NCBI GenBank assembly: GCA_043228905.1
Contig: JBHGNT010000004.1
Coordinates: 25,482,001-25,546,000 of the forward strand
Direction of reading: 5' to 3'
DNA length: 64,000 nt
Source of the DNA: Azolla caroliniana
Taxonomy: Eukaryota > Polypodiophyta
In this document: positions 43,493 through 55,253 of the stretch, piece after piece
How the letters are laid out: each line of letters begins with the position of its first letter
How positions within the stretch are numbered: position 1 is the stretch's first letter
Made by a program: the position numbers and the translations under genes
Notes under the pieces: model-generated
The model's database searches: none
Seen by the model: the letters and a program-made list of their open reading frames with translations, nothing else
What the model was told of the DNA's origin: nothing

Positions 43493-44821
43493 CTATTCTT
43501 CCTTCATCGCCACCACCCGGAGCGGGGCGTCGTTCCTCTTCTTCGGGTGCTTCCATAAGTATGCATCCCGGAGAAAGAATCGGTATGCTTTCTTCCGGAT
43601 CCGGTTGGTCTCGTCCCTCGTCCATGACGCATCCGGCGTCATTGTCTTCAAGAAACCACCGATCTGTAGCCACTCGCCGTCGTACTTGCTCTCGTCGAAG
43701 CCGTTAAGTGTCGGAGTGCCCGTCCCATCGGTCGTCACGTACACTGCCTCGAAGAAGTCCACGCCGACTTCTTCGTCCTCCGAAACCATGCCGCCCTCGT
43801 CATCAAACCTCGCCCTCGAAAGCATGTCGGCCATGCCGTTGTCCTTTCCGGAAATGTGTCGTATTTCCGGGTCCAGGGACTTGATGTACGCTATCCACCT
43901 GAGCATCGCCAGGTCCGGTGTCGCGCACCCGGAAACCATGCCGAGAATTGGCAGGCAATCCGTCTCGATAATCACTTCCGTCCTGATCAGGTAGTCTTTG
44001 TCGGCCTTTACTGCCGAAACGATACCCCAGAGTTCGCGTTTAACCTGGGCGTACCCTCGTTGTCGCTCACTGAGGACCTTCGCACCGAATCGGATCGGGA
44101 ACCGAACGTCGTCCTCGTCTTCTTGGTTGACGACCCATCTGATCCCGGTCGGACTCATATCCACCGTTATGTATACCGGGGTAGCCTTCCCGTAGACAGC
44201 CTTCCGGAGCGCCGGTGCTTCCGCAAGAGCTCCCTTCAGCTTCCGAACCGACTCCGTGTGCTCGTCTCGCCACTCGAATTTTCGCCCCTTCTTCAGCAAC
44301 CCGTATAGCGGCTCCGCAACGTGGGCGTAATGCGGGATCCATATGTGGTAGAATGCGCATGCCCCCAGGAACCTTCGAACTTCCGTAACCGAGCTACAGT
44401 CAGTCTTCATCGCGGAGATGGCTTCTACTTTTGCCGGAGACGGTTGCCGGCCATACGGTCCACATAGGTGTCCGACCACCAGGATTTCTGATTGCCCGAA
44501 GGCCGATTTCTCCCCGGAGAAGGTGAGCCTCGCATCCTCTAGCCTTTATAGCACCTTCTCGCAATCGTCGATGTGTGTTGCCACGAATTGCTGGCATCCG
44601 TCCGGCCCGAGTGTCTCGTCCTTCTCTTCCACCGGGCACCCCTTGATCGGGATGTCGTCTAGAAACGGCATGGTGATGTCCGGGATGCAATCCCTCAGTA
44701 CCTTGTTCATTGCATTCACCATGTGGGCCACCGAGTTGGTCCCTCCTTGTGGTAGGGTACACATTCGCACTAGGCCGAGGGGAGTTCGCATCATCGTAAT
44801 GTCTCTGCTCTCCACGGCTAG
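43493..44821 (-). pseudogene. pol: Reverse transcriptase (catalytic part) and RNase H of element 3
   Basis: The frame carries the MPFLDDIPIK catalytic motif (near 44660), a TAA near 44550 in place of Gln, then VVGHLCGPYGRQPSPAKVEA and the RNase H domain with YITVDMSPTGIRWV, YAQVKRELWGIVSAV (catalytic Glu present, unlike element 1), VIIETDCLPI and GKDNGMADMLSR. It ends at TAG 43495-43493, which replaces the Gln of element 1 (KEGQEELL). Confidence 0.88.
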
Positions 44822-46126
44822 CTAGAACTTGTCGTACCCCGAGTACAGATCACCGACCGAGTAAATCGACCTTCCGGCGAAGGCCTCCGCGAACTCGTCT
44901 ATGGTCGGTCCGATTCCTACGTTCCGAATGGTCACTCGGTTGACCGGCTGCAGGTCTTGAATGAAGCGCAATGTTCCGTTTTTCTTCGGTACGGTAAACC
45001 ATCGGTTCGAGTATGGGGCATTTGACGGTTCGAGAATGCCCATATCAACTTTCTGCCTCAATAGCTCCATCAACTTCGAGATGTGAGCTCTCGGTACTGG
45101 AATCGGCTTGAGATTCCACGGTACATGCGGTACCATGAATATCACCATCGGCTCCACGATTGTCCGGGTCTACGCACCCGATCTCTTCCGGTGAGAATGC
45201 GAAGGCTTTCCCGTGCCTTCCGAGCATTCTCCGAAACCGGTCTTCCTCCGCCGGCAGTAGGAACCCGCCCCCACCGATTTTGAGCTCCAGGAGCGTCCCG
45301 TCGGTGAAGGTGTGACCTATGCAGACCGGAACTCGTAAATTGGGGTCCGATGCAACCCCTCTGATTCGGGATTCGCTGCCCTCCGGTAAGGGTGCCGCGA
45401 CTGGCCTTACCTTCCGGTCCACAGTCTTGTACTTCATGCTAACTCGGGCCGTCTGATCCGGCTCGAGCCCTTGATTGAAGTTCGCGATGACTTCGTACAT
45501 CTCTTCGGAACATACCGGTATCGTCCGGTCTTCGATAAGGTCTTCCCCGACTACCTTCCTCAGCATCCCCAAGGTGTCGTCGAAGGAGACCGCCTCCACG
45601 GCTCCGCTGATTTCCTCGTCCGGGCTGAGGACTCCGCACGCTCGAAGTCGCTCCTCCGCCCTTGCCCTTTCTCGGCCAGCGATGCCGACTATCATACACC
45701 CTCCGTCGTTGGAGAAGCAAAATTTTCTACCTATCGTACAAGGATTCTTCGGTTTCGGTTCTATCGTACAGCTGTGGGGTCTTTCCCGAGTGTCCGGACT
45801 GTCTCGGCCCCACGCCTCGGCAGCCCTCTCAAAAAATCCTCCCGGTTCTCGCCACCGAGGGATTCGCGTTTTCGCTCGTGGTTCGGCCGCACCGTCAGAA
45901 ATTGGACCGAATGGCGCCCGTCCTGGCTTTTGACCCTCGCGTAGGCCGAACCGTTGTCCTGCACTTTGGTCTCCATTCTCGCCGCCGTGATGTATGGTTC
46001 CCCTAAAATGACCGGATGCGAGGACTTCTCCTGTACGAAGAAGTGCTGATCAATCTTGACGTCGCCGATCTTGACTCGCACATTCAGTCCTTCCGAATGT
46101 GGCCGACCTCGTCGCACCACATGCAC
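44822..46126 (-). pseudogene. pol: Protease remnant and N-terminal reverse transcriptase of element 3
   Basis: From the knuckle (near 46120) the sequence jumps to the last third of protease (LNVRVKIGDVKIDQHFFVQ). About 0.95 kb present in element 1 (14030-15010) is missing, including the DHG active site. A frame at 45695-45045 reaches EEIGCVDP, where a one-base insertion near 45165 shifts the frame. The RT then continues at 45157-44822 (MVIFMVPHVPWNLKPIPVP, KKNGTLRFIQDLQPVNRVT, YSVGDLYSGYDKF) to TAG 44824-44822, which replaces Gln. Confidence 0.85.
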
Positions 46127-46182
46127 CTGTTCCCTGCTGCCGGCCGTCGGTCACGAGCCGGTTCGCCACCTTCCCTTCGAGT

Positions 46183-46980
46183 CTAGGCGATCTGGAGATA
46201 CTTTATCGCCCGCATCAACTCCTCCAGCGCTGCTCCTCCGGACGAGCCATTGACCATGCCGGTCGAAGCCGGACCGGTTTCGAGCCATTCCCGGGTTTCT
46301 TCCCTTCGCCCTTGCGGTGCCGGTTCAAGCCTCCTTGTTGTGATAGAGCCCGCACCGGCCGCCCCGTTGTCAGCCCATTCTCGCCGTTTGTCGAAACGAC
46401 CACAGACTCTCTTAACCGCAACCCAGTCGGTCGTCAGCCCGTCTTCGGTTTCCAGCAAGGAGCCGACTTGATCCCGGTCCCGCTCGTCCACCGACTTGAC
46501 GAACAGTAGGACCCGGCTCGTATCCAGAACGGTTCGGTCAAGCGCCGAAAGGCGCGCAAAGCGTTCTTCGAACTCCCGGAGGAGTGCCGACGCGTTTCTT
46601 CCCTTGCCGGGGGACTCCACCCATTCCATGAAGTCTCGTTTCGAAAGCCGGAGCGCGTCGTCCAGCCCGTATTTTTCTAGGAGTCGGCCTTCGAACTCCT
46701 CCCAGGTACGGCTCTCCGCCCGCACCTCGAGCACCTCCGCATGGATGCTCGGCATCGCCACTCGAGGAAACCCGGCAAGACGCCTCTCTTCCGGAATGTC
46801 CCGCATCAGCATTTCTGCCCCGTAGGACGCCAAATACTTCATGGCATCCTTTCCGCTGAACCGGCCGATCGTACCGACGACCACCTCAATGGCTCTGTCG
46901 AGGGCGCTGGTGCCCTCGCGTGCGCTCAATATCCGATCCACGGCCGAAGCCATGGCCTCCGCAAGATCCGACCCCTTCAT
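46183..46980 (-). CDS. gag: gag of minus-strand gypsy element 3 (N-terminal and central part)
   Basis: It starts at ATG 46980 (MKGSDLAEAMASAVDRILSA) and is open for 265 codons to TAG 46183-46185. The open frame above the ATG belongs to the LTR. It aligns along its length with the broken gag at 9360-14347. The zinc knuckle (CMWCDEVGH) follows in the same frame after the stop, near 46120, so the stop truncates the protein before its nucleocapsid part. Confidence 0.8.
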   Translation of the reverse strand: MKGSDLAEAMASAVDRILSAREGTSALDRAIEVVVGTIGRFSGKDAMKYLASYGAEMLMRDIPEERRLAGFPRVAMPSIHAEVLEVRAESRTWEEFEGRLLEKYGLDDALRLSKRDFMEWVESPGKGRNASALLREFEERFARLSALDRTVLDTSRVLLFVKSVDERDRDQVGSLLETEDGLTTDWVAVKRVCGRFDKRREWADNGAAGAGSITTRRLEPAPQGRREETREWLETGPASTGMVNGSSGGAALEELMRAIKYLQIA

Positions 46981-47023
46981 CTTCTGCTCTTCTGCCGCCT
47001 CCTTCACGTCGGGTTCACCAAGA

Positions 47024-47670
47024 TGTCGAGGTACTCCTCGCGGATGCGTGGAATGAGGCGGGACCTCGAGGGTCTTGTACCGAAGAGCCAGAGAGAAAGG
47101 AGAAGGGAGGGGACCCACTACGTGCGAGCGTAGATTCACAGGGACACGGCCCTTCAACACAAAGACGCGAGTGGGACACTGACACAGAGAGACACGAATG
47201 TATGTAAATATATATATTAACAAGACAAACAACAAGAAGCACGAAGTCGGTTACAACCGAACAGGCCGGCGAACAGATGCTGATGCCTGTTCGTAAACGC
47301 ACAGAAAGAAAGGAGTAGGTTGGAGGTGATGCCGGAAGCACTCGGGCATTCCTCAAAGCAGCGCAAGCCTCCCGAAACCTGCACAGAAAGAAGCTACGGA
47401 GTTTGGGAGAGAGAGAGAAGCCTTCGGCCCACAAACCGACAGCACTTCGTCCTCCTCTATCCGCGATCCCTTCCCCCTCCTCGTCTCCCTCCTTTTATAG
47501 GCAAGGAAGGAGCCGTTTCCCATTAACTTCCTACCTACCGAATCCACCTACCTAGGATCTTCTATGTACCTAATTCTCTCTTATGTACAATATAAGGCGT
47601 ACGTGCATGAAGAGCCGGTTCCTACGCTTCGGTGTACCAATTCCGCTTGTGGACGGTTTTCTTCACGACA
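47024..47670 (-). repeat. 5' LTR of minus-strand gypsy element 3
   Basis: 647 bp; read on minus it starts TGTCGTGAAGAAAACC. The transcription start region contains a TATAAAAG (about 47490-47500). Only the first and last few tens of bases resemble the element 1 LTR; the middles differ. Confidence 0.92.
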
Positions 47671-48940
47671 ACGTTCCACCTCGTTCGTTGTTCCTGCCAC
47701 TGGCGCCATTCTTAGTGCAAACAACATGAGTTAAGATGGAGGAGGTGGTTGCGGCATATTGGAATGGTCTATTGATGTAAGACGGATTTTGGTGGTAATC
47801 TCTGAGATGGTTGATGTGGACAATGAAGCATATTCTCTATTTTCGACAAGGATGAGTGATGATGTTGTCGGAGGATGAAACATATTTTCACGACTCATGT
47901 TGTTTTCGTAGGTACGAGATTTTGGTGATAATCGGCAACAACGAGATGGTTGATGTGGACTTGAGGAAGCAAATTTTCTGTTTTTGATCAGGATGAGTGG
48001 TGATGGTGTGGGGGGTGAAAATTATTATCATGAGGAGGTGAGGAATCATTTTTTAGACTCATTTTGTTGTTGCATGTACAAGATTTTGGTGGTAATTGGT
48101 GAGATGATCAACGAGATGGTCGATATGGATTGAATAAAACAGATTTTATGTTTCTCATAAGGATGGTTGATGATGGTGTCTAGGATTGAAACATATTTCC
48201 ACGAGGAGAGGTAGAGAGGATTCTCATTTTATTTTTGTAGGTAAAAGATTTTAGTGATAATTGGCGAGAGCGAGACGGTTGATGTGGACAGAATGAAGCA
48301 AATCATCTATTTTTTATCAGGATGTGTGATGATGGTGTGGGGGCCAGAGCATATCATGAGGAGATGAGGAAACTTTTTAGAGTCATTTTGTTGTTGTTTG
48401 TACAGGACTTTGGTGGTAATCGGCGAGATGGTGGATGTGGACTGAATGAAGCATTTTTATTTATTTATTTGTTTGTTTATAAGGATGAGTGAAGATAGTG
48501 TGAGGTTTGAAGCATATATTCATGAGGAGATGATGACACTATACTCGTTTTGTTGTTATAGGTACATGATTTTGGTGGTAACCACCGAGATGGCTGATGT
48601 GTAAACATGAAGAATACTTATTGAGGTTGTGATAAAGCTGAGTGTTGATGGCATGAAGGTTTCTTCCCGATGGTCGTGGAGATGAAGGAGATGGTTGGTT
48701 TCAACATGGGAGAGGATAGTTGTGGGCTAACCAAGGCGACCCACTGCGTTTTATTACAAGGTGGAGAATAGGTTAAAGGAAAACAAAGGAAAATTGTTCT
48801 CATCAGGGAATTGGAGGACATGGTCACATTCTAACGGAGGACAAAGTTCTATGTTCATTACATGTACGATGTCTCATGTCATTCCTTTTTTGTCTTTCAC
48901 TACCCTTAGTTGTGGTTTTCAGAGGTCATCATGGTGACAA
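47671..48940. repeat. Tandem satellite, 5-6 units of about 140-155 bp
   Basis: From about 47795 to 48690 the phrase GAGATGGTTGATGTGGAC recurs every 140-155 bp (47807, 47952, 48113, 48274, 48426 and 48589 approximately). Each is followed by GAATGAAGCA, GGATGAGTGATGATGGTGTGG and TTTTGGTGGTAAT-like blocks. Units are 70-85 percent alike by eye. The reverse complement occurs at 56690-57130 and 19540-19760. No coding signal. Confidence 0.8.
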
Positions 48941-48943
48941 CCA

Positions 48944-51900
48944 TTATAATGTTTTTTTAGTTTAATCATTTCATCATGTATGCAGAATTCTACTAATGAA
49001 GAATATTTTTGGGGGGAATAATAATAATAATGGCACTCATCGAGACCAACCATGAAGCCCTGCAAATCTCATTGGCTCTTTACTTCATACTCAACTTCCA
49101 ATCTTGCCCATCTATGACACTCGTCTAGACTGGCCACGACGCCCTGCAAATCTCATTGGCTATTTACCTCAGACTCAACTTCCACTCTCACACAATCTTC
49201 ATTTCAAATATGTGGAATCTCATTCGCCTCCTTGCAACGCCAACATATCGTCATATTGGAAGCATGTGGTAGTAAACGCTTCACACATTACACTACATGT
49301 GTTGCACCTAACTACAAAGCCATATGCTTCATTGAACGGGGAAACTACACGCACCGATGCATGTTAGAGCCCAAGTTATTGCGCACCATCTAAACCTTTA
49401 TGTTCATACAACTTAGTTGACACTCACTTCAATGTGGTGAAACTAGTCCACTATTCTAGCCATAACAAGCTTTGAAGTGTGGGTATCACATTTTCATATA
49501 TTGTTCTTCCTTTGAATACATCTAACTATGATCCAACCTAACCCAATCCTTTCACGATTCCTCTCATAGATTGTGTTCAAGAACCTTTGAATTGTTTATT
49601 GGCCACATCTCCCCACTTGTATGATCCCAAGGGAAAACAACCAATTAAAATGAGCTTGCAACCTATCTTTATCACCCTAATACAATAAACAAAAACCCTA
49701 GAAACTTGCTTCATAAGTAATTACAACACTCTTTACTAGACAACACTATTCATCATCAATCATACAAAGAGCAACACATTTTAAAGACCCTAATGTTAGT
49801 TTTGGCATATTCAAATACAACAATGTAACACCCCAATCATCTTAGAGTTCATTGTAAATGGTAATCGTGGATAAAAATATCAATCATAATGTTGCACCCT
49901 AAACCCCCCAAGAGATGGCCGAAGTTCGACAATTGTTCGAAAAGACACAGCGGCCGAGCCAACGACCGATAGATTCGGCCGGACAGATGGTGACGACATG
50001 GATGGAAATGGCCATAGATGACCATGGAAAAAAAGAAGATAGAACATACAGATAGAGAAGGAAAATAGGAAGAAACGAAGAGGAGGAAGAAGAAGCAGAA
50101 GAAGAGAAGAACGCACAAGAAGAAAAGAAAAAAGAGGAGAATAGAAGGAAACAAAGGAAGAGAAGAGGGGTATGAAGAGAAAATTTCAGAAACATAAGGG
50201 TAGAAGAGAAAATTTTGAAAACTCAAGGGCATATTCTTTTTTTAAAACACGAGGGCAAATTTTCAAAGACCAAAGGGTAAAAAATATAAAACTCACTTCA
50301 CATGATGAAAGAAAGAAAATACATAAACACACAACATGATTTCACGACCCATGCCGTAGTGAACTAGCCGATTCGTGTATGATCCAATCGTGCATTGTGC
50401 TAACCAAATGAGAAGGTTCGAGTCAAGCAAAGCTTCGATTGAAGTTATTGATCGTAGAGCAGTGATCCGGTCGAGGGATTTCTGACCGTTGAGACGACCG
50501 ATGGAGTTTCGGTCGAGAAGAGTTGTCATGGCGAGTGGGTTCACCGTGCAATGCACTCTCCCACATGCGTGTATGGGGAGGCATAAGGGTATGTGTAATG
50601 ATATGGTTGATGTGTATGTGTAGAGTAAATGAGTGTGTGAGGATGAGTATGTGCATGTGTACAAGAATGTGTAACGGTCTTACTTATAACCGTCATGTAA
50701 CCGTTACATTTGATGTATTATATAAACCCCTTATGGGGTATATAATGAGATATACAATTTTCCCCTCTCACATTTCTGTCATTTCCTATTTGTCTCTCTC
50801 TCTCTCTAGCTCTCTCCCTATCGTAACCCCCTTGGGAGGGGGGTGAAGCCATTCTAGGCTTCACTCCCCACCCCAACAACAGATACACATAAGTGGCTAA
50901 GATTGGGACTCTAATACATGTAATTATCTCTAAATTTACTAATAATTGATCGATTAAATAGTCATTCATAGCCTCGATATTCAATAGATGCATGCATCAC
51001 TAAAGATAAGACCTTTTTGAATCGCAAAAGATCCAAGATTTGAGTCGATACTTACTCCATTTACTATGCAACCTCAAAGCTGAGGCAATTTGACCCCAAA
51101 TATGTATACCTTTCTCTACGTTTTCTCACGAATATTATAAGAACATGAAAGAACCATTTGTCAATGGTGTAGGCAAAAGTAACATCCATATGAGAGGTTT
51201 GAATCTATAATATCTCTATTAATCACAAACTTTGATGTTCTAATAAGCGTGAGCAACAATAGCAAACAACTATGTACTAAGTAGCAACTCTTGACAAATT
51301 CATCTTGTCAAAGCAAGGTGACGAAAAAATACAAGATAGACATGTATGTGGTTCAAAATCCACAAGGTTAATCAACCCTAGCAAATGACTAATTAAATTT
51401 GTCACATGCGTTCTCCACATCCAAATGGACTATGATCAATTCATGACATGTAGCTTTAGCATAATCCATTGTTTTGATTGTAGTTAGATCAATAATAAGT
51501 TTGTCTTCTTGATTAGCTTGTAGTATGTTAGATCGAGCAAATGCAAGATGCAGAACTTGAAAAAAACAAATGGGATTGAGATTGATTATCAATAAGACAA
51601 TGGTACAATAGTCACACCATATCCCTTTGATAACTTCGGTATTGCAATCAAGGCATAATAATTTGCATTTGATTTTGTATGTCCTCCAAAAGGTCGTTGT
51701 AACCTTCACTATTCCACCTGGCCAAATTGGCACTAATAGCCAACCATTTTGAACATGTGATAACCCTAGGCAATACACCATCACAACCACCTTACCTTCT
51801 ATCACAAACATTGCCCCTACATACAACTATCCGACTCACTCATCATTTAACAAACACTTATTGTCAACATGTCCACAAAAAGGGAAAAAGGGTCTATAGT

Positions 51901-52064
51901 CTAAACCCTGCATTCCATGGCCCAAATTTGTTGGTTTGGAGCGATTGCACAAAACTCAACAAGCAAATGCAAGACCTTATGAGCAAAATATTGGGATTCT
52001 CTAGAACAAAGACTTTGCCATTATTGGGTGATGTATCAAAGAACCCCTAACCTCAATCAAATAT
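48944..52064. repeat. Duplicated block C (with a 1-kb insertion)
   Basis: 48944-49898 matches 52838-54042, and 50911-52064 matches 54043-55253. About 1 kb (49899-50910) is present here only and contains GA-rich low-complexity sequence and a CT tract. The match begins TATAATGTTTTTTTAGT and ends CCCCTAACCTCAAT. Within it is a short tandem (CCTGCAAATCTCATTGGCT at about 49060 and 49142). Confidence 0.85.
51389..51826 (-). pseudogene. LINE reverse-transcriptase fragment in block C
   Basis: The minus frame contains FWRTYKIKCKLLCLDCNTEV and, at its end, AKATCHELIIVHLDVENACD, which resembles the RT motif A of L1-type LINEs (LDxEKAYD). It is flanked by frameshifted LINE-like sequence. A second copy is at 54630-55022. 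Confidence 0.6.
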
Positions 52065-52837
52065 TGTTGTCCGCCTAAGTCGGCCTAAGTGGGAAAAGGT
52101 GGAAGAAAGGGAAGGAGTGGAGTCTGAATCCTCTGTAACGTAATGATGAGGACGAAGCATTAAGATGAAGCATTTTTTAATGCTTATAACAATTCACACA
52201 CCAAGCATAACCGACCATGACCTTGTATATAAAGGGCATGGAAAACTTGTAAAGGGTAGTGTAGTTATTTGGGTAACCTCCAAAATATAGTCGTATTGTT
52301 TCTGACTTGTTGTGTTTGAGTGTTCTTCTTTACGTATTTTCTGTGTGGTAATCATGTAAACGTGTATGTGTAAAGGCAACACATTGGGCGAGGGAGATCG
52401 GTTGTAGTTGTCTCCCCCGTACCCTTTCCCCTCCGCTTACGCTAAGCGACGTAATACGCTCACAACGATTTGCGATAGACTGTCTACGCTCTCCATTCTC
52501 TACACTATAATCTCCTTGAGTTGTACCCTGAAGGACTGAGAGTAGGCCGTGTTAGCCCTAGCCGGTAACACTTTTGGCACACCTGGTGATCTGTGATCCT
52601 CATAGCCCGAAAATCAAGGAATGGATGTCTAGTCGTTGACTTACCAGAGAACCAATTCGTCTGGATAGACCACAGACCCGGTCCGTAACCCGAAAGGAAA
52701 AGGAACACGCGACCCAAAGACTACGTCTCAATGACTGCTTTCCAACACTCTCAGAAAATACACTTGAATCAACGCTCACCGAGCAAAGTGGGACAAGGCA
52801 AGAGTTCTTATCCCCCCTTCACCACTATAGCAAAACT
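52065..52837 (+). mobile_element. LTR retrotransposon fragment: LTR plus primer-binding region
   Basis: A 506-bp LTR-like unit at 52065-52570 begins TGTTGTCCGCC and ends GCCGGTAACA. It has a TATATAAAG promoter box near 52226 and is followed by CTTTTGGCACACCTGGTGATC, a candidate primer-binding site. About 265 bp of internal sequence follows, and no second LTR is seen. It lies exactly between duplicated blocks C and D. The layout (TGTTA/TGTTG...TAACA followed by TTTTGGC) resembles that of the nested element at 9977, but the sequences differ. Confidence 0.65.
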
Positions 52838-55253
52838 ATTATAATGTTTTTTTAGTCTAATCATTTCGTCATGTATGCAGAATTCTACTAATGAAGACTT
52901 GTCTTTTGGAGGAAGAAAAACAAATAATAATGACACTCATCTAGACTGGCCATCAAGCACTGCAAATCTCATTGGCTCTTTACCTCATACTCAACTTCCA
53001 ATCTTGCCCGTCTATGACACTCGTCTAGACTGGCCACGATGCCCTGCAAATCTCATTGGCTATTAACCTCAAACTCAACTTCCAATCTCGCACAATTTCT
53101 TTTCAAATCTGTGGAATCTCAAATTCCTCCTTGCCAGGCCAACATATCGTCATATTGGAAGCATGTGGTAGCAAACGCTTCACACATTACACTACATGTG
53201 TTGCACCTAACTACAAAACCATATGCTTCATTGAACAGGGAAACTACACGTACCAATGCATGTTAGAACCCAAGCTATTGTGCACCATCTAAAACTTTAT
53301 GTTCATACAACTTAGTTTACACTCACTTCAATGTGATGAAACTAGTCCACAATTTTGGCTATAACAAGCTTTGAGGTGTGGATATCACATTTACGTATAG
53401 TGTTCTTCCTTTGAATACATCTAACTATGATCCGACGTAACCCAATCCTTGCACGGTTTCTCTCACAGGCTGTGTTCAAGAACCTTTGAATTGTCTATTG
53501 GGCACATCTCCCGCTTGTATGATCCCAAGTGAAAATAACCACTTACAATGAGCTTGCAACCTATCTTTACCACCCTAATATAATAATCAAGAACCCTATT
53601 AACTTGCTTCGTAAGGAATTACAACACTATTCATTGCTTCGTAAGGAATTACAACACAATTCATTTTCAGAGACAACTGCTGGTCCAAAGTGGAATTATG
53701 CCATACCTTCGTTTATGTTGGATAGTGGATAGTAAGTATTGTCTACTTGTTCATATATGTCATCATATGTATCATCATATGTACTAGCTTTTGTATCTTA
53801 CAAAAAGAAGTGAGATGAAATGTCTCCTTTTGTTTTTCTTATGTAGACATTTCAAGTAATACACTAAGGTGTATCTTCCTTTAAAAAAAAGAAAAAAGAA
53901 AAGAAGAAGAAGAGCAATGCACATTAAGACCCTAATGTTAGTTTTGACATATGCAAATACAACAATGTAACACCCCCATTATCTTAGGGTTCATTGTAAA
54001 TGGTAGTCATGGATAAACAAATATAAATCATAATGTTGCACCCAATGGAACTTCCAATACATGTAATTATCTCTGAATTTACTAATAATCAATCGATTAA
54101 CTAGTCATTCATAGCCTCGATATTCAATAGATGCATGCATCACTAAAGATAAGACCTTTTTGAATCACAAAAGATCCAAGATTTGAGTTGATACTTACTC
54201 CATTTACTATGCAACCTCAAAGCCGAGGCAAATTGACCCCAAATATGTATGCCCTTCTCTACATTTTCTCACAAATATTATAAGAACATGAAAGAACCAT
54301 CTGTCAATGGTGCATGCAAAAGTAACATCCATGTGAGAGGTTAAAATCCATAATATCTTTATTAATCACAAACTTTGATGTTCTAATAAGTGAATGAGTA
54401 ACAATTGCAAACGACTATGTATTGAGTAGGAACTCTTGACAAATTCATCTTGAAAAAGCAAGGTGACTACACCATCAAGCATTACTCCATATATAACTTA
54501 TTGCCCTAGAAAAAATACAAGATAGAAGACATGTATGTGGTTCAAAATCCACAAGGTTCATCAACCCTAACAAATGACTAATTAAATTTGTCAGATGTGT
54601 TCTCCACATCCAAATGGATTTTGATCAATTCATGATATGTAACTCAAGCATAATCCATAGTTTTGATTGTAGTTACTAGTTAGATCTATAATAAGTTTGT
54701 CTTCTTGATTAACTTGTAGTATGTTAGATCGATCAAATGCAAGATGCGGAACTTGAAAAAAACAAATGGGATTGAGATTGATTATCAATAAGACAATGGT
54801 TCGATAGTCACACCTTATCACTTTGATAACTTCGGTATTGCAATCAAGGTATAATAATTTGCATTTGATTTTGTATGTCCTCCGAAAGGTCGTTGTAACC
54901 TTCACTATTCCACCTGGCCAAATTGGCACTAATGGCCAACCATTTTGAACATGTGATAACCCTGGACAATACACCATCACAACCACCTTACCTTCTATCA
55001 CAGACATTGCCCCTGCATACAATGATCCAACTCACTCGTCATTTAACAAAAACTTATTGCCAACATGTCCACAAAAAGGCAAAAAGGATTCTATAGTCTA
55101 AACCTTGCATTCCATGGCCCAAATTTGATGGTTTGGAGCGATTGCACAAAACTCAACAAGCAAATGCAAGTCCTTATGAGCAAAATATTGGGATTCTCTA
55201 GAGCAAAGACTTTGCCATTACTGGGTGATGTATCAAAGAACCCCTAACCTCAA
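52838..55253. repeat. Duplicated block D
   Basis: Direct copy of 48944-52064 without the 1-kb segment. The junction is TGTTGCACCCAATGGAACTTCC near 54040. It includes a duplicated GCTTCGTAAGGAATTACAACAC pair at 53608-53655. Confidence 0.85.
54630..55022 (-). pseudogene. LINE reverse-transcriptase fragment in block D
   Basis: Equivalent of 51389-51826, with RRTYKIKCKLLYLDCNTEV. The motif A end is broken by an insertion in the KTMDYA region, here ...NQNYGLCLSY. Confidence 0.55.

Larger units (their letters stand above)
41615..47670 (-). mobile_element. Ty3/gypsy LTR retrotransposon, same family as element 1, internally deleted (element 3)
   Basis: Two 647-bp LTRs lie at 41615-42261 and 47024-47670. 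The internal order on minus is gag, protease remnant, RT, RNase H, integrase. Proteins resemble element 1 over nearly their whole length. ACGT flanks both ends (41611-41614 and 47671-47674), suggesting a 4-bp target duplication, or 5 bp with a mutation. The primer-binding site TTGGTGAACCCGACGTG follows the 5' LTR (minus, near 47020), and the polypurine tract GGTGGGGGCGGA abuts the 3' LTR at 42262-42273. The LTRs differ at roughly 20 positions by eye, so the insertion is clearly older than the nested element at 9977. Confidence 0.93.

Noticed and set aside
46981-47235. Longer gag N-terminus of the minus gypsy element
   Set aside because: The added residues are encoded by the LTR and primer-binding site; the ATG at 46980 matches the gag start of element 1.
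49849-50232. Ser/Phe/Leu-rich minus ORFs
   Set aside because: Complement of GA-rich low-complexity sequence inside the block C insertion.
52065-52570. Solo LTR
   Set aside because: A primer-binding-like site and about 265 bp of internal-looking sequence follow it, so it is an LTR plus partial interior rather than a solo LTR.
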